From positions 1 through 26,807 of the forward strand of contig JAZNPC010000023.1 in the NCBI GenBank assembly GCA_045589455.1: DNA of 26,807 nucleotides, in the 5' to 3' direction. The stretch's first letter is position 1, and each line of letters opens with the position of its first letter. The notes under the pieces were generated by a model, which worked only from the letters and a program-made list of their open reading frames with translations, searched no databases and was not told the origin of the DNA. Position numbers and translations under genes: made by a program. Of the stretch, positions 8,589 through 17,436 are shown piece by piece. The stretch comes from RGIG990 sp045589455 (lineage in GTDB: Bacteria > Verrucomicrobiota > Kiritimatiellia > RFP12 > UBA3636).

Positions 8589-10541
8589 ATGAAAAGCATA
8601 GCGATTTCAATGATTGAGAATGCAGAAGACACTCTCAAAGCATACACAGAAAAGCTCTTCGAAGAGAAGCAAATTGATATTATTGATATTCAATATATGC
8701 GAGACTCTGCCACATTTGTGGTAGATGGCTCTCATAAAATTAATACCATTGCAGGAATTCTTGCTTACCAGCTTTTAATTGAGAGAAAGAATGGAGGCTC
8801 TGCGATAGACATTGCCACAAATGACATTGCTTCTCTTAACGCTCTTTTTGTAGAAGCAAAGCTTTCTTTTTCTAACCAGGATGAATTCTATAGCAAATTA
8901 GAAGAAGGCAATCCAATTCAAATTGTAGATTTGAATAAGAATAATATTCCATATAGCTTTGAATCAATTAGTTCAAATTCCGCTATAATAGAAGCTCTAA
9001 AAAAAGAAACAAAACCACTTATCTATTTTAAAACAGCTGCTGGCAAAGACAAACTTTGCTTTAGAGCTGATTTCTTTAGCGAATATAATACTATTAAATC
9101 TTGCTACGAACTAAAGGACAATGTTTCTTCATTTGAAAGCATTGAAGAAGCCGGTGACAAAAGCATAGAAGCATTTGTTAAAGAAAGTAAAGGTGATATG
9201 ATTAACGACGAGCAGTTAGCTGCTATTGTTAATGGATGTAAGAATCATATATCCATCATTACTGGAGGTCCAGGCACCGGCAAAACCACCACAATCACAA
9301 TGCTTCTACGTGCACTACTCCACTTTGGTGATGCACAGGAGATTGCAAAGCAAATTGTTTTAGCGGCACCAACTGGACGTGCAGCCCAACGCATAAGCGA
9401 AGCCGTGCGCAATGAGATTGGTTCAGAGGATTTTGAGCACGCAGATTTACTTCGGACAATCCCTTCAAAAACAATCCACGATTTGTTACGCCAAAGTTTT
9501 TCTGCTGAGGTAACCTTCCGTCACAATGCAACAAATATTCTTCATTATAAGACAATAATCATAGACGAAGCCTCTATGATTGATAATAAGCTTTTTGAAG
9601 CTTTCCTTGCTGCTGTTGATAAAAATTCGCGCATAGTTATTGTGGGCGACCCACAGCAGCTCCCAAGTGTTAATGCAGGTAATATGCTTCAAACACTTAT
9701 TAAACAATTTGAAAGCACATCAATTGTTACACGACTCACCAAAACTTACCGCGCAAGTGGTGGCGTTGGTGACATCTACGATGTCGCAAATGCAAAGCAA
9801 TTACTTGAGCAACAAAAATCAGACGCTCCTTTTGATGGGAGGCTTGAATATATTTGGGACGATAAACAAAAGCCATATTGCTTCTATGATTCTACAACAT
9901 ATCGTTCAGCAGACTATGTTAAGGCTGTTGGTAGATGGATACAAAAGCTAGTTAATGAAACAGAGCTATGTGAGCTAGTAAAGCAGCAATACAATCCATC
10001 AGAAAAGAACGAAGGCGAAGCCCATGAAAACCTTGTGAAGCTATTAATGCTATTGGAGGAAGCTCAAGTACTTTCTGTTTTGAGAAATGGGCTTGAGGGT
10101 TGCAATTATTTAAACGAAAAGCTATTTGAAGCATTCTGCCGTCACGAGAAGCAACGTTTCCCAAGCTTTTATCCTATTATCATAACATCAAACAATTCTG
10201 CACTCGGGTTAACAAACGGACAGATGGGAATTGTATTACGTGGAGAAAACAATCGTTATCACGCTTATTTTCTTGTTGGTGAGCAGGTTCGATCAATTCC
10301 ATATGAAAATTTACCAGGCTTTGAAAAGGCATATGTCATTACTGTACACAAGAGTCAGGGCTCACAGTATAAAAATGTGCTACTACTGCTTCCAAGCACA
10401 GGAGATTCTCCATTGCTTACACGAAGCATTGTGTACACAGCAGTTACCCGTGCAAAGCGCACGGTGACTGTAATTGGTGGCCAAGCCGCACTTGACGCGT
10501 ACGACAAGAATGCAGGCACCCGTGTGACTGTGTGGAGCTAG
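8589..10541 (+). CDS. recD: RecBCD enzyme subunit RecD (5'-3' helicase)
   Basis: The 5'-3' SF1B helicase of RecBCD, which translocates on the opposite strand to RecB and supports nuclease and Chi control. Visible motifs are GGPGTGKTTT (K232), APTGRAAQRISEA, DEASMID (from residue 326), GDPQQLPSVN, LTKTYRA, VHKSQGSQYKNV (from about 586) and YTAVTRAKR near the C-terminus. The N-terminal 200 residues match the RecD region that contacts RecC in sequence character only. At 650 residues it is near E. coli RecD (608) and shorter than typical RecD2 proteins, which fits its place directly behind recB (36-base gap, GGAGA ribosome site). Last gene of the recCBD operon. No U-tract terminator follows, only the hairpin at 10566-10637. 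Confidence 0.95.
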   Translation: MKSIAISMIENAEDTLKAYTEKLFEEKQIDIIDIQYMRDSATFVVDGSHKINTIAGILAYQLLIERKNGGSAIDIATNDIASLNALFVEAKLSFSNQDEFYSKLEEGNPIQIVDLNKNNIPYSFESISSNSAIIEALKKETKPLIYFKTAAGKDKLCFRADFFSEYNTIKSCYELKDNVSSFESIEEAGDKSIEAFVKESKGDMINDEQLAAIVNGCKNHISIITGGPGTGKTTTITMLLRALLHFGDAQEIAKQIVLAAPTGRAAQRISEAVRNEIGSEDFEHADLLRTIPSKTIHDLLRQSFSAEVTFRHNATNILHYKTIIIDEASMIDNKLFEAFLAAVDKNSRIVIVGDPQQLPSVNAGNMLQTLIKQFESTSIVTRLTKTYRASGGVGDIYDVANAKQLLEQQKSDAPFDGRLEYIWDDKQKPYCFYDSTTYRSADYVKAVGRWIQKLVNETELCELVKQQYNPSEKNEGEAHENLVKLLMLLEEAQVLSVLRNGLEGCNYLNEKLFEAFCRHEKQRFPSFYPIIITSNNSALGLTNGQMGIVLRGENNRYHAYFLVGEQVRSIPYENLPGFEKAYVITVHKSQGSQYKNVLLLLPSTGDSPLLTRSIVYTAVTRAKRTVTVIGGQAALDAYDKNAGTRVTVWS

Positions 10542-10558
10542 GACTGGGATGAAAGCTT

Positions 10559-10637
10559 GCTCACGCTTCGCACAGGCTCACGCTTCACGCAAAGACGCAG
10601 AGGGCGCTGGGCTTGTGTGATGGGCGCTTGTGTGAAG
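10559..10637 (+). repeat. Tandem-repeat arms forming a long imperfect hairpin
   Basis: Between recD and the GH9 gene, GCTCACGCTTC occurs twice 17 bases apart (10559 and 10576), and TTGTGTGA occurs twice 15 bases apart (10613 and 10628). The two sets pair: 10566-10577 with 10626-10637 (12 bp, two G-U) and 10585-10592 with 10613-10620 (8 bp, one G-U). The wobble pairs favour a plus-strand RNA. No U-tract follows, so it is not a standard intrinsic terminator. It may stabilise the recD mRNA 3' end or lie in the GH9 leader. Alternative register pairings between the repeats are also possible. Confidence 0.55.
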
Positions 10638-10673
10638 GACAAAGGAAAGATTTAAGAAAACGAAGGAAATATT

Positions 10674-13115
10674 ATGTTAAAAAAATCAGAGTTAATTACA
10701 AAAATTGGAATAGCATTAGTACTTTTTGCATATACAGCAACAAGCTCTCAAGCTGTTGAATGGAAAATTACAGCACTTACTCCTGAATATATTTTAGTGC
10801 AAGCAGACACATCTAAGGATGAGCAAGCAGCATTTTTTGCTGATGAAAGATATAAGGATGATTATGGCAAAACACCTGATTGGAAAATTGCAAATCTCTT
10901 TAGGGATATATTTGCCGATGTACGGAAGAACGTCCGTGAGCCAATGGCTGAGCAGATGAAATCAATCCCTGGCTTTTGCTCATATTGGGCAGAGGCTAAT
11001 GGTGTCAAGAGGTTTTACAAACCAGATGGTTCTCATTTCACTGTAAAGGATGCAGACATAATACATAATGCATTTATAAAGGTTTCTCCTATGAAAAAAG
11101 GAGATTCTATTGATTTAGGAATTGCTGGAAGCTTTACATACGATCCACAAGTACCTACCCCAATATTCAAAGTAAACCAAGTAGGCTATGCACCAAATGC
11201 AAGAAAATATGCATATGTGGGTGGATGGCTCGGCCTTTCTGGTCCATTACCTCTTAAGCAATTTGCAGACGAGTCATTTTATGTGGTCAATGCGAAAACA
11301 AAAAAAATAGAGTTCGAGGGTACATTATCTATGCGTAGGGATGACCCTTCACGGAATGGCACTCCATTCACAGGAGAAGAAACTTTAGAAATAGATTTAA
11401 CTTCTCTAACAACTGAGGGAGAATATTACATTTTTGTTAAAGGCATTGGAAGAAGCTATACTTTTTCTATTTCAAACCAAGCGATAGTAACTGCCTGGGG
11501 GCACCACATGCTTGGCCTATTTAACAAGCGCTGCGGTATTGAGAAAAAAGAGCCTTGGACACAATGGTCTTCTCCTGCATGTCATCTTGATGTATATCGT
11601 GGCTTAAATCCATCAGATCAATGGCAATACGAAACTTGTATCACTCTTCCTAATGGTGAGCCATATATTAACGATCAAGGCAAGCAGCATAAATTTAAAC
11701 ACTTCCCTACTATTGCTGCAAGTAAAGAGCTATGTGATTTAGATTCACCAATTCATATTCCTGGTGGTTATCATGATGCTGCAGACTATGATCGCCGCCC
11801 AATGCACTTAATTATTCCACGTGCACTTTGCCTTGCATATCTATTACATCCAGAAAACTTCTTTGATAATCAGCTATGCATTCCTGAGTCAGGCAATGGT
11901 ATTCCTGATATTCTTGACGAAGCACTATGGGGAATTAAACACCTATATGCTGCACAGCAAGAAGATGGTGGTGTTGGCACCTGGATTGAAACAACGGGCC
12001 ATCCTGGAGGAGAAAAAGATTCTCCTCAAGTAGATAGTGCAAATAGATTTTACTTCATTGCTACCCCAACTCATAACTCTTGCTATGACTATGCAGGTAC
12101 AGCAGCTCTAGTAGCACGTGCATATCGCGCAGCTGGACAGGAAGAAATTGCCAACAAGCTTTTAGAAAGCGCTAAACGCGCATGGGATTGGGCACAAAAC
12201 AATCCTCCTGTAAAGCAGCCGCTTAAGAGCTATGTAACTCATCGTTGGCATATGGATCCAGCAATTGATGTTCTTTATACTGAGCCAGAGAATTATTCTG
12301 TAAAGCAAATGCTTACAGCGGCATTAAATCTTTCTGCTATGACAGGAGATTTATCATATTTTAATGAAGTAATTAAGCGTTTGGATGATTTAAAGCAAGA
12401 AACAAATAAACAGAGCTGGGGCTGGAATCCTTTTGATTTTCTGGAATTTGCACTCGAAGATCAGATTATACCTCCTGAGCTTGAGGCATATCGCACAGAC
12501 TACATACGTCGCAGAGTAAATGAAGCAAATGCAATGCTTGATGCACAGGAAAATGCTTATCCATATCGAACACCTTGGTTCCCATCTGACCATGGATTTG
12601 TTCACACTATGAGTTGGGGCAACTCACACCCATTAAAGCGTGCGCAGACATTAGTTGCAGCACATGTTTTCACAGGTGAAGCACGTTATCTTGAAGGCAT
12701 TTATCTAGCAAATGATTTCCATAATGGAGCAAATCCAGAAGGTGAATCATTAACAAGTGGAATGGGTATTGTATATCCTGTAAAATTCCTTGAGCTACAG
12801 AGTGTGGCAGATAACATTCCTGAGTATGTTGGAGGCATTACTCCATATCGTTGGACTTATGGAGTAAACCAGGACGCGAAGAAAATGGTATATGGTTTTG
12901 ACAATCTTGAAAAATGGCCAACATGGAGACGTTTTGCAAACGTAGAACAATATTCTGTTGCAGCTAGTGAGTATACTGTTTGGGAGACAATTCTTCCTCC
13001 TGCAGCAACTCTAGCATATATACTACCAGCGCCTCAAAAGGTTCCAGAAAAAGTATACAATAGAGAGCCAGCACAAGACATTAGTAAATTACCTGGTTAT
13101 TGGGTAAAGCCATAA
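10674..13115 (+). CDS. Secreted glycoside hydrolase family 9 protein (endoglucanase-like)
   Basis: Family 9 enzymes hydrolyse beta-1,4-glucan (cellulose and related glucans) with inversion. An N-terminal signal peptide (residues 1-27, basic start then hydrophobic, ending SSQA) predicts export. Residues of about 28-160 form an extension I do not recognise. From about 164, IFKVNQVGYAP begins the CelD-type Ig-like domain. The catalytic (alpha/alpha)6 domain follows, with HDAADY (D368, D371) at the family's DAGD base motif and VWETILPPAA with E771 as the likely acid near the C-terminus. No dockerin, carbohydrate-binding module or sorting tail is visible. Ribosome site AAGGAAAT precedes the ATG. 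It stands alone between recD and a shared terminator. Substrate could also be xyloglucan, mixed-linkage glucan or cellodextrin. The family call is firm, the specificity is not. Confidence 0.85.
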   Translation: MLKKSELITKIGIALVLFAYTATSSQAVEWKITALTPEYILVQADTSKDEQAAFFADERYKDDYGKTPDWKIANLFRDIFADVRKNVREPMAEQMKSIPGFCSYWAEANGVKRFYKPDGSHFTVKDADIIHNAFIKVSPMKKGDSIDLGIAGSFTYDPQVPTPIFKVNQVGYAPNARKYAYVGGWLGLSGPLPLKQFADESFYVVNAKTKKIEFEGTLSMRRDDPSRNGTPFTGEETLEIDLTSLTTEGEYYIFVKGIGRSYTFSISNQAIVTAWGHHMLGLFNKRCGIEKKEPWTQWSSPACHLDVYRGLNPSDQWQYETCITLPNGEPYINDQGKQHKFKHFPTIAASKELCDLDSPIHIPGGYHDAADYDRRPMHLIIPRALCLAYLLHPENFFDNQLCIPESGNGIPDILDEALWGIKHLYAAQQEDGGVGTWIETTGHPGGEKDSPQVDSANRFYFIATPTHNSCYDYAGTAALVARAYRAAGQEEIANKLLESAKRAWDWAQNNPPVKQPLKSYVTHRWHMDPAIDVLYTEPENYSVKQMLTAALNLSAMTGDLSYFNEVIKRLDDLKQETNKQSWGWNPFDFLEFALEDQIIPPELEAYRTDYIRRRVNEANAMLDAQENAYPYRTPWFPSDHGFVHTMSWGNSHPLKRAQTLVAAHVFTGEARYLEGIYLANDFHNGANPEGESLTSGMGIVYPVKFLELQSVADNIPEYVGGITPYRWTYGVNQDAKKMVYGFDNLEKWPTWRRFANVEQYSVAASEYTVWETILPPAATLAYILPAPQKVPEKVYNREPAQDISKLPGYWVKP

Positions 13116-13168
13116 CAAAAAAAGGCTGTTGCTTATCCCTAGTTGGTTCGCAACAGCCTTTTTTTTTA
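13116..13168. terminator. Bidirectional intrinsic terminator between GH9 and glnA
   Basis: GGCTGTTGC (13124-13132) pairs perfectly with GCAACAGCC (13150-13158). The stem has an A-run on its left and a T-run on its right, so it works on both strands and serves the convergent GH9 and glnA transcripts. Confidence 0.9.
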
Positions 13169-13183
13169 ATTTTTTTAATTAGA

Positions 13184-14683
13184 TTAACCGCAGTGGAAAT
13201 ATTCTTCCACTAGGGCAAGAATCTTTGCTTGGTCATTACCGATGTCAGCACGCAAGGTTCTATCATTGAATGCCTTCAAGCCAGCGATAATTCCATCAAT
13301 CATTGCAGGAGCAAATACGCCCTCAGCCTCATAAATTGCACGCTGCTCTGCTAGGCAATCTGCAGATGCTGCGCAGCTATCTGGTAGAACGCTCAAGCGA
13401 TCAAGGATTGCTTTATTTTCATCCTTATGAATATTAACATTAACATAAGTTTTCTCTGCAACCTCAAGTGCATCTGCACTTTCAAAGCCGTGACGGCAAG
13501 CAACTGCCAAGCCAGCAATTAGTAGATATACATTTGCTGAACCATCTGGTGAACGCATCTCAACTGTCTGCTTCTGAGTTGTATCATACTTAGCAGAAGG
13601 CTCACCAGGGTTTGCCTGACTGCAGAGATCCTTCTTACTTGTCCAACCAAGAGGAACGCGAACAAGCACTGAGCGATTGCGATCACCCCAGCAAACGTTT
13701 GTTGGAGCCTCCTGATGAGGAACTAGGCGGAAGTATGAGGTTGGATTCAAATTGCCGAATGCTGTGATAGATGGAGCTAGCTTCATCAAGCCTGCGATTG
13801 CACGCTTTGCATCATCAGAAAGCACACCATCCTTTAGCATCTGGTTCTTTCCGTCCTTCATTACACGGAAGTGAACATGCAAGCCAGAGCCAGCCTTACC
13901 AACTGTAATTTTTGGAGCAAATGTTACATTCAAACCATTCTGATATGCAAGATTGCGGATAATCCACTTTGCAATAGTTAGCTGCTCTGCAGCTTCCTCT
14001 GCATTTGTAGGAAGGAACTCAATTTCATTCTGCTCATAGATTTTGCCATCTAGAGTGAAATTACCCACCTCAGAGTGACCATACTTAATCATACCACCAG
14101 CCTGAGCAATGTAGTTCATGCAAAGCTGACGGAACTCACCAAATTTTGCATAAGGAGAAGACTCATGATAGCCCTTCTGGTCAACTGCCTGATAAACAGC
14201 CTCATCCTCTGCAATAACATAGTACTCAAGCTCACCCATTGCCTGAAACTCACGGCCGGTTGACTTACGGAATGCTTCACATGCCTTATGAAGAGTATAT
14301 TCTGGAGAGCTCTCTAGAGGGTCGCCATCCTTATTAAAGAATGAGCATAGGAAATTAACTGTTGGGAGCTCACAGAATGGATCCATATAAGCTGTTCTAA
14401 AACGAGGAACAACATATAGGTCACTATTATTTGCCTCAATGAATGGGAAAAGGCTTGAACCATCTACGCGCTCACCGCAGGATAGTATCTCTTCTAGGTA
14501 ATCCTGATTGTTGATTACAAAATTCAAGGTCTTTAGGCGGCCATCGCCTGCTGGATATTGAAAATTAACATGGTGAATATCATTTTCGCAAATAAAGCGA
14601 ACTATATCGCTCTTTGTAAAATCTTTAGGGTTTTTACCTATCTCTGCTGTTAAGCTACGAATGCTAAAAGTTTTATTTTCCAT
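13184..14683 (-). CDS. glnA: Glutamine synthetase, type I-related (499 residues)
   Basis: Makes glutamine from glutamate, ammonium and ATP, the main ammonium-assimilation step. The N-terminal beta-grasp domain contains VNFQYPAGDGRLKTLNFV. The catalytic part carries MGELEYYVI (metal ligands), EIEFLP, the ATP/glutamate loop GSGLHVHF (from about residue 265) and the NRSVLVRVPLGW arginine region. The closest remembered style is the 499-residue Bacteroidota enzyme, which shares CGERVDGSSLFPFIEA and CSFFNKDGDPLESSPEYTL. The C-terminal adenylylation motif of enterobacterial GSI (NLYDLPPEE) is absent, so control by GlnE-type adenylylation is unlikely. A strong sigma-70-type promoter lies upstream, and AAGGATA is the ribosome site. 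It is transcribed divergently from the GH3 gene. Confidence 0.93.
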   Translation of the reverse strand: MENKTFSIRSLTAEIGKNPKDFTKSDIVRFICENDIHHVNFQYPAGDGRLKTLNFVINNQDYLEEILSCGERVDGSSLFPFIEANNSDLYVVPRFRTAYMDPFCELPTVNFLCSFFNKDGDPLESSPEYTLHKACEAFRKSTGREFQAMGELEYYVIAEDEAVYQAVDQKGYHESSPYAKFGEFRQLCMNYIAQAGGMIKYGHSEVGNFTLDGKIYEQNEIEFLPTNAEEAAEQLTIAKWIIRNLAYQNGLNVTFAPKITVGKAGSGLHVHFRVMKDGKNQMLKDGVLSDDAKRAIAGLMKLAPSITAFGNLNPTSYFRLVPHQEAPTNVCWGDRNRSVLVRVPLGWTSKKDLCSQANPGEPSAKYDTTQKQTVEMRSPDGSANVYLLIAGLAVACRHGFESADALEVAEKTYVNVNIHKDENKAILDRLSVLPDSCAASADCLAEQRAIYEAEGVFAPAMIDGIIAGLKAFNDRTLRADIGNDQAKILALVEEYFHCG

Positions 14684-14721
14684 AATACTATCCTTATAGA
14701 TGTGAATTAAATATGCGAAAT

Positions 14722-14750
14722 AGTGTAATTTTATGACCCCTTAAAGTCAA
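14722..14750 (-). promoter_or_regulatory. glnA promoter
   Basis: Reading the minus strand: -35 TTGACT (14745-14750), exactly 17 bases, then -10 TACACT (14722-14727), leaving a leader of about 30 bases before the glnA ATG. Both hexamers are close to consensus and the spacing is ideal. Confidence 0.8.
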
Positions 14751-14808
14751 GATTTTTTTAGGGAAAGAGAACAAAACTAATAATATTTTAAGGATAGGTT
14801 ACTGCGAC

Positions 14809-14821
14809 AATGTAAAACATT
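14809..14821. promoter_or_regulatory. Small inverted repeat between the glnA and GH3 promoters
   Basis: AATGT-AAA-ACATT is a short dyad about 20 bases upstream of the GH3 -35 box. It could be a regulator site, but 5-bp arms in AT-rich DNA can arise by chance. Confidence 0.2.
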
Positions 14822-14840
14822 AAAATAATTGCTTTCATTC

Positions 14841-14869
14841 TTGACTTAGGGTTGGGCGTATTTTAAACT
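14841..14869 (+). promoter_or_regulatory. Promoter of the GH3 gene
   Basis: -35 TTGACT (14841-14846), 17-base spacer, -10 TAAACT (14864-14869). Transcription would start near 14876, and an AAGGA ribosome site lies about a dozen bases before the ATG at 14926. Confidence 0.75.
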
Positions 14870-14925
14870 ATTTAGCAATAAAAACATAACCCATTTATTT
14901 TAGTTATTCTTAAGGATATTTCTTT

Positions 14926-17100
14926 ATGAAAACCAAGACCAATAAAGCAAAGAAGCAAGTTGAAGTACCTCTTTACAAAAATCCAAAGGCACCTATTGAG
15001 GAGCGTATCAAGGATTTGATTTCAAGAATGACAATTGAGGAAAAAGCAGACCAGCTTTGTCAGGATACAATTGGTGTAGATCCAAACCCAGACAATTACT
15101 CTCTAGATAATCCGTATTGCCCTACTTGTGGCTCAGTGTACCAGTTTATGGGTGGCTCAAAGAATCGCAACAAGTTTCAGCGTCAGGCTATTGAGGAAAC
15201 TCGTTTAGGAATTCCTCTACTTTGGGCTATTGATGTTATCCATGGTTGGAGAACAATGTTCCCTGTTTCTTTGGCTCAGGCAGCTTCATTTAATCCTTCT
15301 TTAACAGAGAAATCACAGAGAATTGCAGCAAGAGAATGCTGGCAGGATGGAGGCATTGATTGGTGCTTAGGTCCAATGGTTGAGGTTGGCCACGATCCAC
15401 GCTGGGGAAGAAATGTTGAAGGCTATGGAGAGGATCCATACACAGCAAGCTGCTTTGCAGCTGCAGCAGTACGTGGATACCAAAAGGATGGTCGTGTTAC
15501 AGCATGTGTTAAGCACTTTGTGGGCTACTCTGCATGTGAGGGTGGCCGCGACTACTCCTACACAGAGTTTTCTGATAGAGCTCTACGCGAATGGTATCTT
15601 CCTCCATTTGAAGCAGGTGCAAAGGCTGGTGCATACACAATGATGAGCTCTTTTAATGAGTGGGACGGAAAGCCTATTCCTGCAAATCGTGCATTGCTAA
15701 CAGATGAGCTCCGCGGCAAGATGGGCTTCAGTGGCTTTGTAGTTTCTGATTGTGGTGCCCTACATAGAATGGGCAATATGGGCTACACCTCAAACCCACT
15801 TGAGCAAACTGCGGAGGCTCTATATGCGGGCAATGAGATGGCTATGGGTGATGGGTTATATAGAAATATCCCTGAGGCAGTAAAAAAAGGCGTTCTATCA
15901 ATGGAAACTGTTGATGAAGCAGTGGCCCGTGTGCTCCGAGTAAAGTTCAAGCTAGGCTGCTTTGAAAATCCTTATGCTCCAGAACTACCAAGAGATAAGA
16001 CATGTATTCTTCCTGATGCGGAGGATTTATCACTAAAATTTGCTCGAGAGACAATGGTTCTTTTAAAGAACGATAATAAGCTACTTCCTCTTGATCCAAA
16101 GAAGGTTCGTAGCATTGCATTCATTGGACCATCTGCAGACGAGATTCATCCACATCTTGGTCAGTGGCGTGCTGCGGCTGAGCCTACACCAGAATATGGT
16201 GAGACCATTTTCGGTGTGGCGAAGAAATTCTTCCCTAAAGCAAAGCTTTCATTTGCTCGTGGTTGCGCAGGCTGGGATTATAAAACAAATCCAGATGATG
16301 CAGCAGAATGCGAAAAGGCGGTAGCTGTTGCAAAGGAAGCAGATGTTGTGATACTTTGCTTTGGTGAGCTTCCATGGATGGCAGGCGAAATTAAGTCACG
16401 CCGTGATATTTGCCTACCTCCAGGTCAACGCGAACTAATTAAAGCACTCTCCTCTATTGGTAAGCCAATTATTGGACTTTGCTGTTCTGGTCGTGCTCTC
16501 GCATTCCAAGAGGAGCTTAAAGCAATGGATGCGCTATTGTGGATGTGGCAGAGTGGCCGCAAGGCACCTACAGCAGCAATGGAAATTCTTGTTGGCAAGG
16601 TAAATCCAAGTGGCAAGCTTCCAATCACCTTCCCTCGTTCTGTGGGACAGATTCCTATCTACTACAACAATCATGGCAAAATCACTCCAGATGCTCACGA
16701 TTATCAGGACATACAGGAAGAAGATGGTCCTTGGTTCCCATTTGGCTTTGGCTTGGCTTATAGCACCTACAAATATGGCAAGGTAAGTGTTAAAAAGACA
16801 AACAAGGGCTTAGAAGCACGTGTTTCTGTTAAGAACACAGGCAAATATGCTGGTAAGGAAACCATTATTTGGTATTTATCTGATGTTGAAGCCAAATTTA
16901 CACAACCAATTCGCAAGGTAATTGCATTTGAAAAGGTTGCCATCAAGGCTGGTGAAACAAAGGAGATATGCCTAAAGATTGATCCAAAGCGAGATTTGGC
17001 ATATTCCCTACCTAATGGAATAAGAATACTGGAGCCAGGCAAATTTGTGCTTTCTGCTTCTATGAAGAGCAAAGCAGAATTTTGGTTTGACGAAGATTAG
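14926..17100 (+). CDS. Glycoside hydrolase family 3 beta-glucosidase (BglX-like)
   Basis: Retaining exo-acting hydrolase that removes terminal beta-linked glucose, or possibly xylose or other sugars, from oligosaccharides. The order is the GH3 (alpha/beta)8 barrel, alpha/beta sandwich and C-terminal fibronectin-III-like domain (about 640-724). GFVVSDCGAL carries the nucleophile D275 (family SDW/SDxx motif). GRNVEGYGEDPY and KHFVGYSACEGGRDYS are conserved substrate loops. MAGEIKSR (E488) is the likely acid/base site, followed by GKLPITFPRSVGQIPIYY, which is strongly BglX-like. No signal peptide is seen: the N-terminus is lysine-rich and hydrophilic, so a cytoplasmic role on imported oligosaccharides is likely, unlike periplasmic E. 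coli BglX. It has its own promoter and ends at the shared terminator with ppdK. Family assignment is firm, sugar specificity open. Confidence 0.92.
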   Translation: MKTKTNKAKKQVEVPLYKNPKAPIEERIKDLISRMTIEEKADQLCQDTIGVDPNPDNYSLDNPYCPTCGSVYQFMGGSKNRNKFQRQAIEETRLGIPLLWAIDVIHGWRTMFPVSLAQAASFNPSLTEKSQRIAARECWQDGGIDWCLGPMVEVGHDPRWGRNVEGYGEDPYTASCFAAAAVRGYQKDGRVTACVKHFVGYSACEGGRDYSYTEFSDRALREWYLPPFEAGAKAGAYTMMSSFNEWDGKPIPANRALLTDELRGKMGFSGFVVSDCGALHRMGNMGYTSNPLEQTAEALYAGNEMAMGDGLYRNIPEAVKKGVLSMETVDEAVARVLRVKFKLGCFENPYAPELPRDKTCILPDAEDLSLKFARETMVLLKNDNKLLPLDPKKVRSIAFIGPSADEIHPHLGQWRAAAEPTPEYGETIFGVAKKFFPKAKLSFARGCAGWDYKTNPDDAAECEKAVAVAKEADVVILCFGELPWMAGEIKSRRDICLPPGQRELIKALSSIGKPIIGLCCSGRALAFQEELKAMDALLWMWQSGRKAPTAAMEILVGKVNPSGKLPITFPRSVGQIPIYYNNHGKITPDAHDYQDIQEEDGPWFPFGFGLAYSTYKYGKVSVKKTNKGLEARVSVKNTGKYAGKETIIWYLSDVEAKFTQPIRKVIAFEKVAIKAGETKEICLKIDPKRDLAYSLPNGIRILEPGKFVLSASMKSKAEFWFDED

Positions 17101-17400
17101 ACTAAATTCGGCGTTTGCCCACCAAGGCTTTTAAGCAAGGAAGCGTGATGCAGATTGTTCCGTACTGCGGCATCCTTGTCGCAGTGCGCCATCGGGGCAG
17201 CACGTTCAAATTCATATTTGTTCTGCGCTTATGATTATGGTTTTTCCGCACGCGAATGCGCTCATCTGTGAGTGGTGCAAGGCTAAAAGGCTTGCACGCC
17301 CAGTTTAATGGACACGCACCTGTCGAAGCAGGTGCAAGCAAAACTCTTAAAAACAATACAACAAACAAGAGGCAACCGCAGTTATAACCTATTACCTAAC
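17101..17400 (+). other. Gene-free spacer with several strong hairpins
   Basis: I see no protein gene in the 336 bases between GH3 and ppdK. The spacer contains a 9-bp hairpin 17161-17169/17180-17188 (one wobble, T17163 with G17186, valid as G-U only on plus), GTGCAAG 17275-17281 with CTTGCAC 17291-17297, and GCACCTG 17316-17322 with CAGGTGC 17329-17335. It is more GC-rich than the flanks up to about 17340, then A-rich. It may be a structured 3' UTR of the GH3 mRNA or a small RNA. No promoter was recognised inside it. Confidence 0.4.
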
Positions 17401-17433
17401 AAAAAAGGCGTGGGACTCGCCCACGCCTTTTTT
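17401..17433. terminator. Bidirectional intrinsic terminator between GH3 and ppdK
   Basis: GGCGTGGG (17407-17414) pairs with CCCACGCC (17420-17427) over a 5-base loop, with A6 before and T6 after, so it terminates both convergent transcripts. Confidence 0.95.
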
Positions 17434-17436
17434 AGA

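Noticed and set aside
10566..10637. Intrinsic terminator after recD
   Set aside because: The stem is long but no T-tract follows, so it is reported as a hairpin only.
17102..17368. 88-codon minus frame in the GH3-ppdK spacer
   Set aside because: It lies over hairpins, matches no family I know and has no convincing ribosome site.
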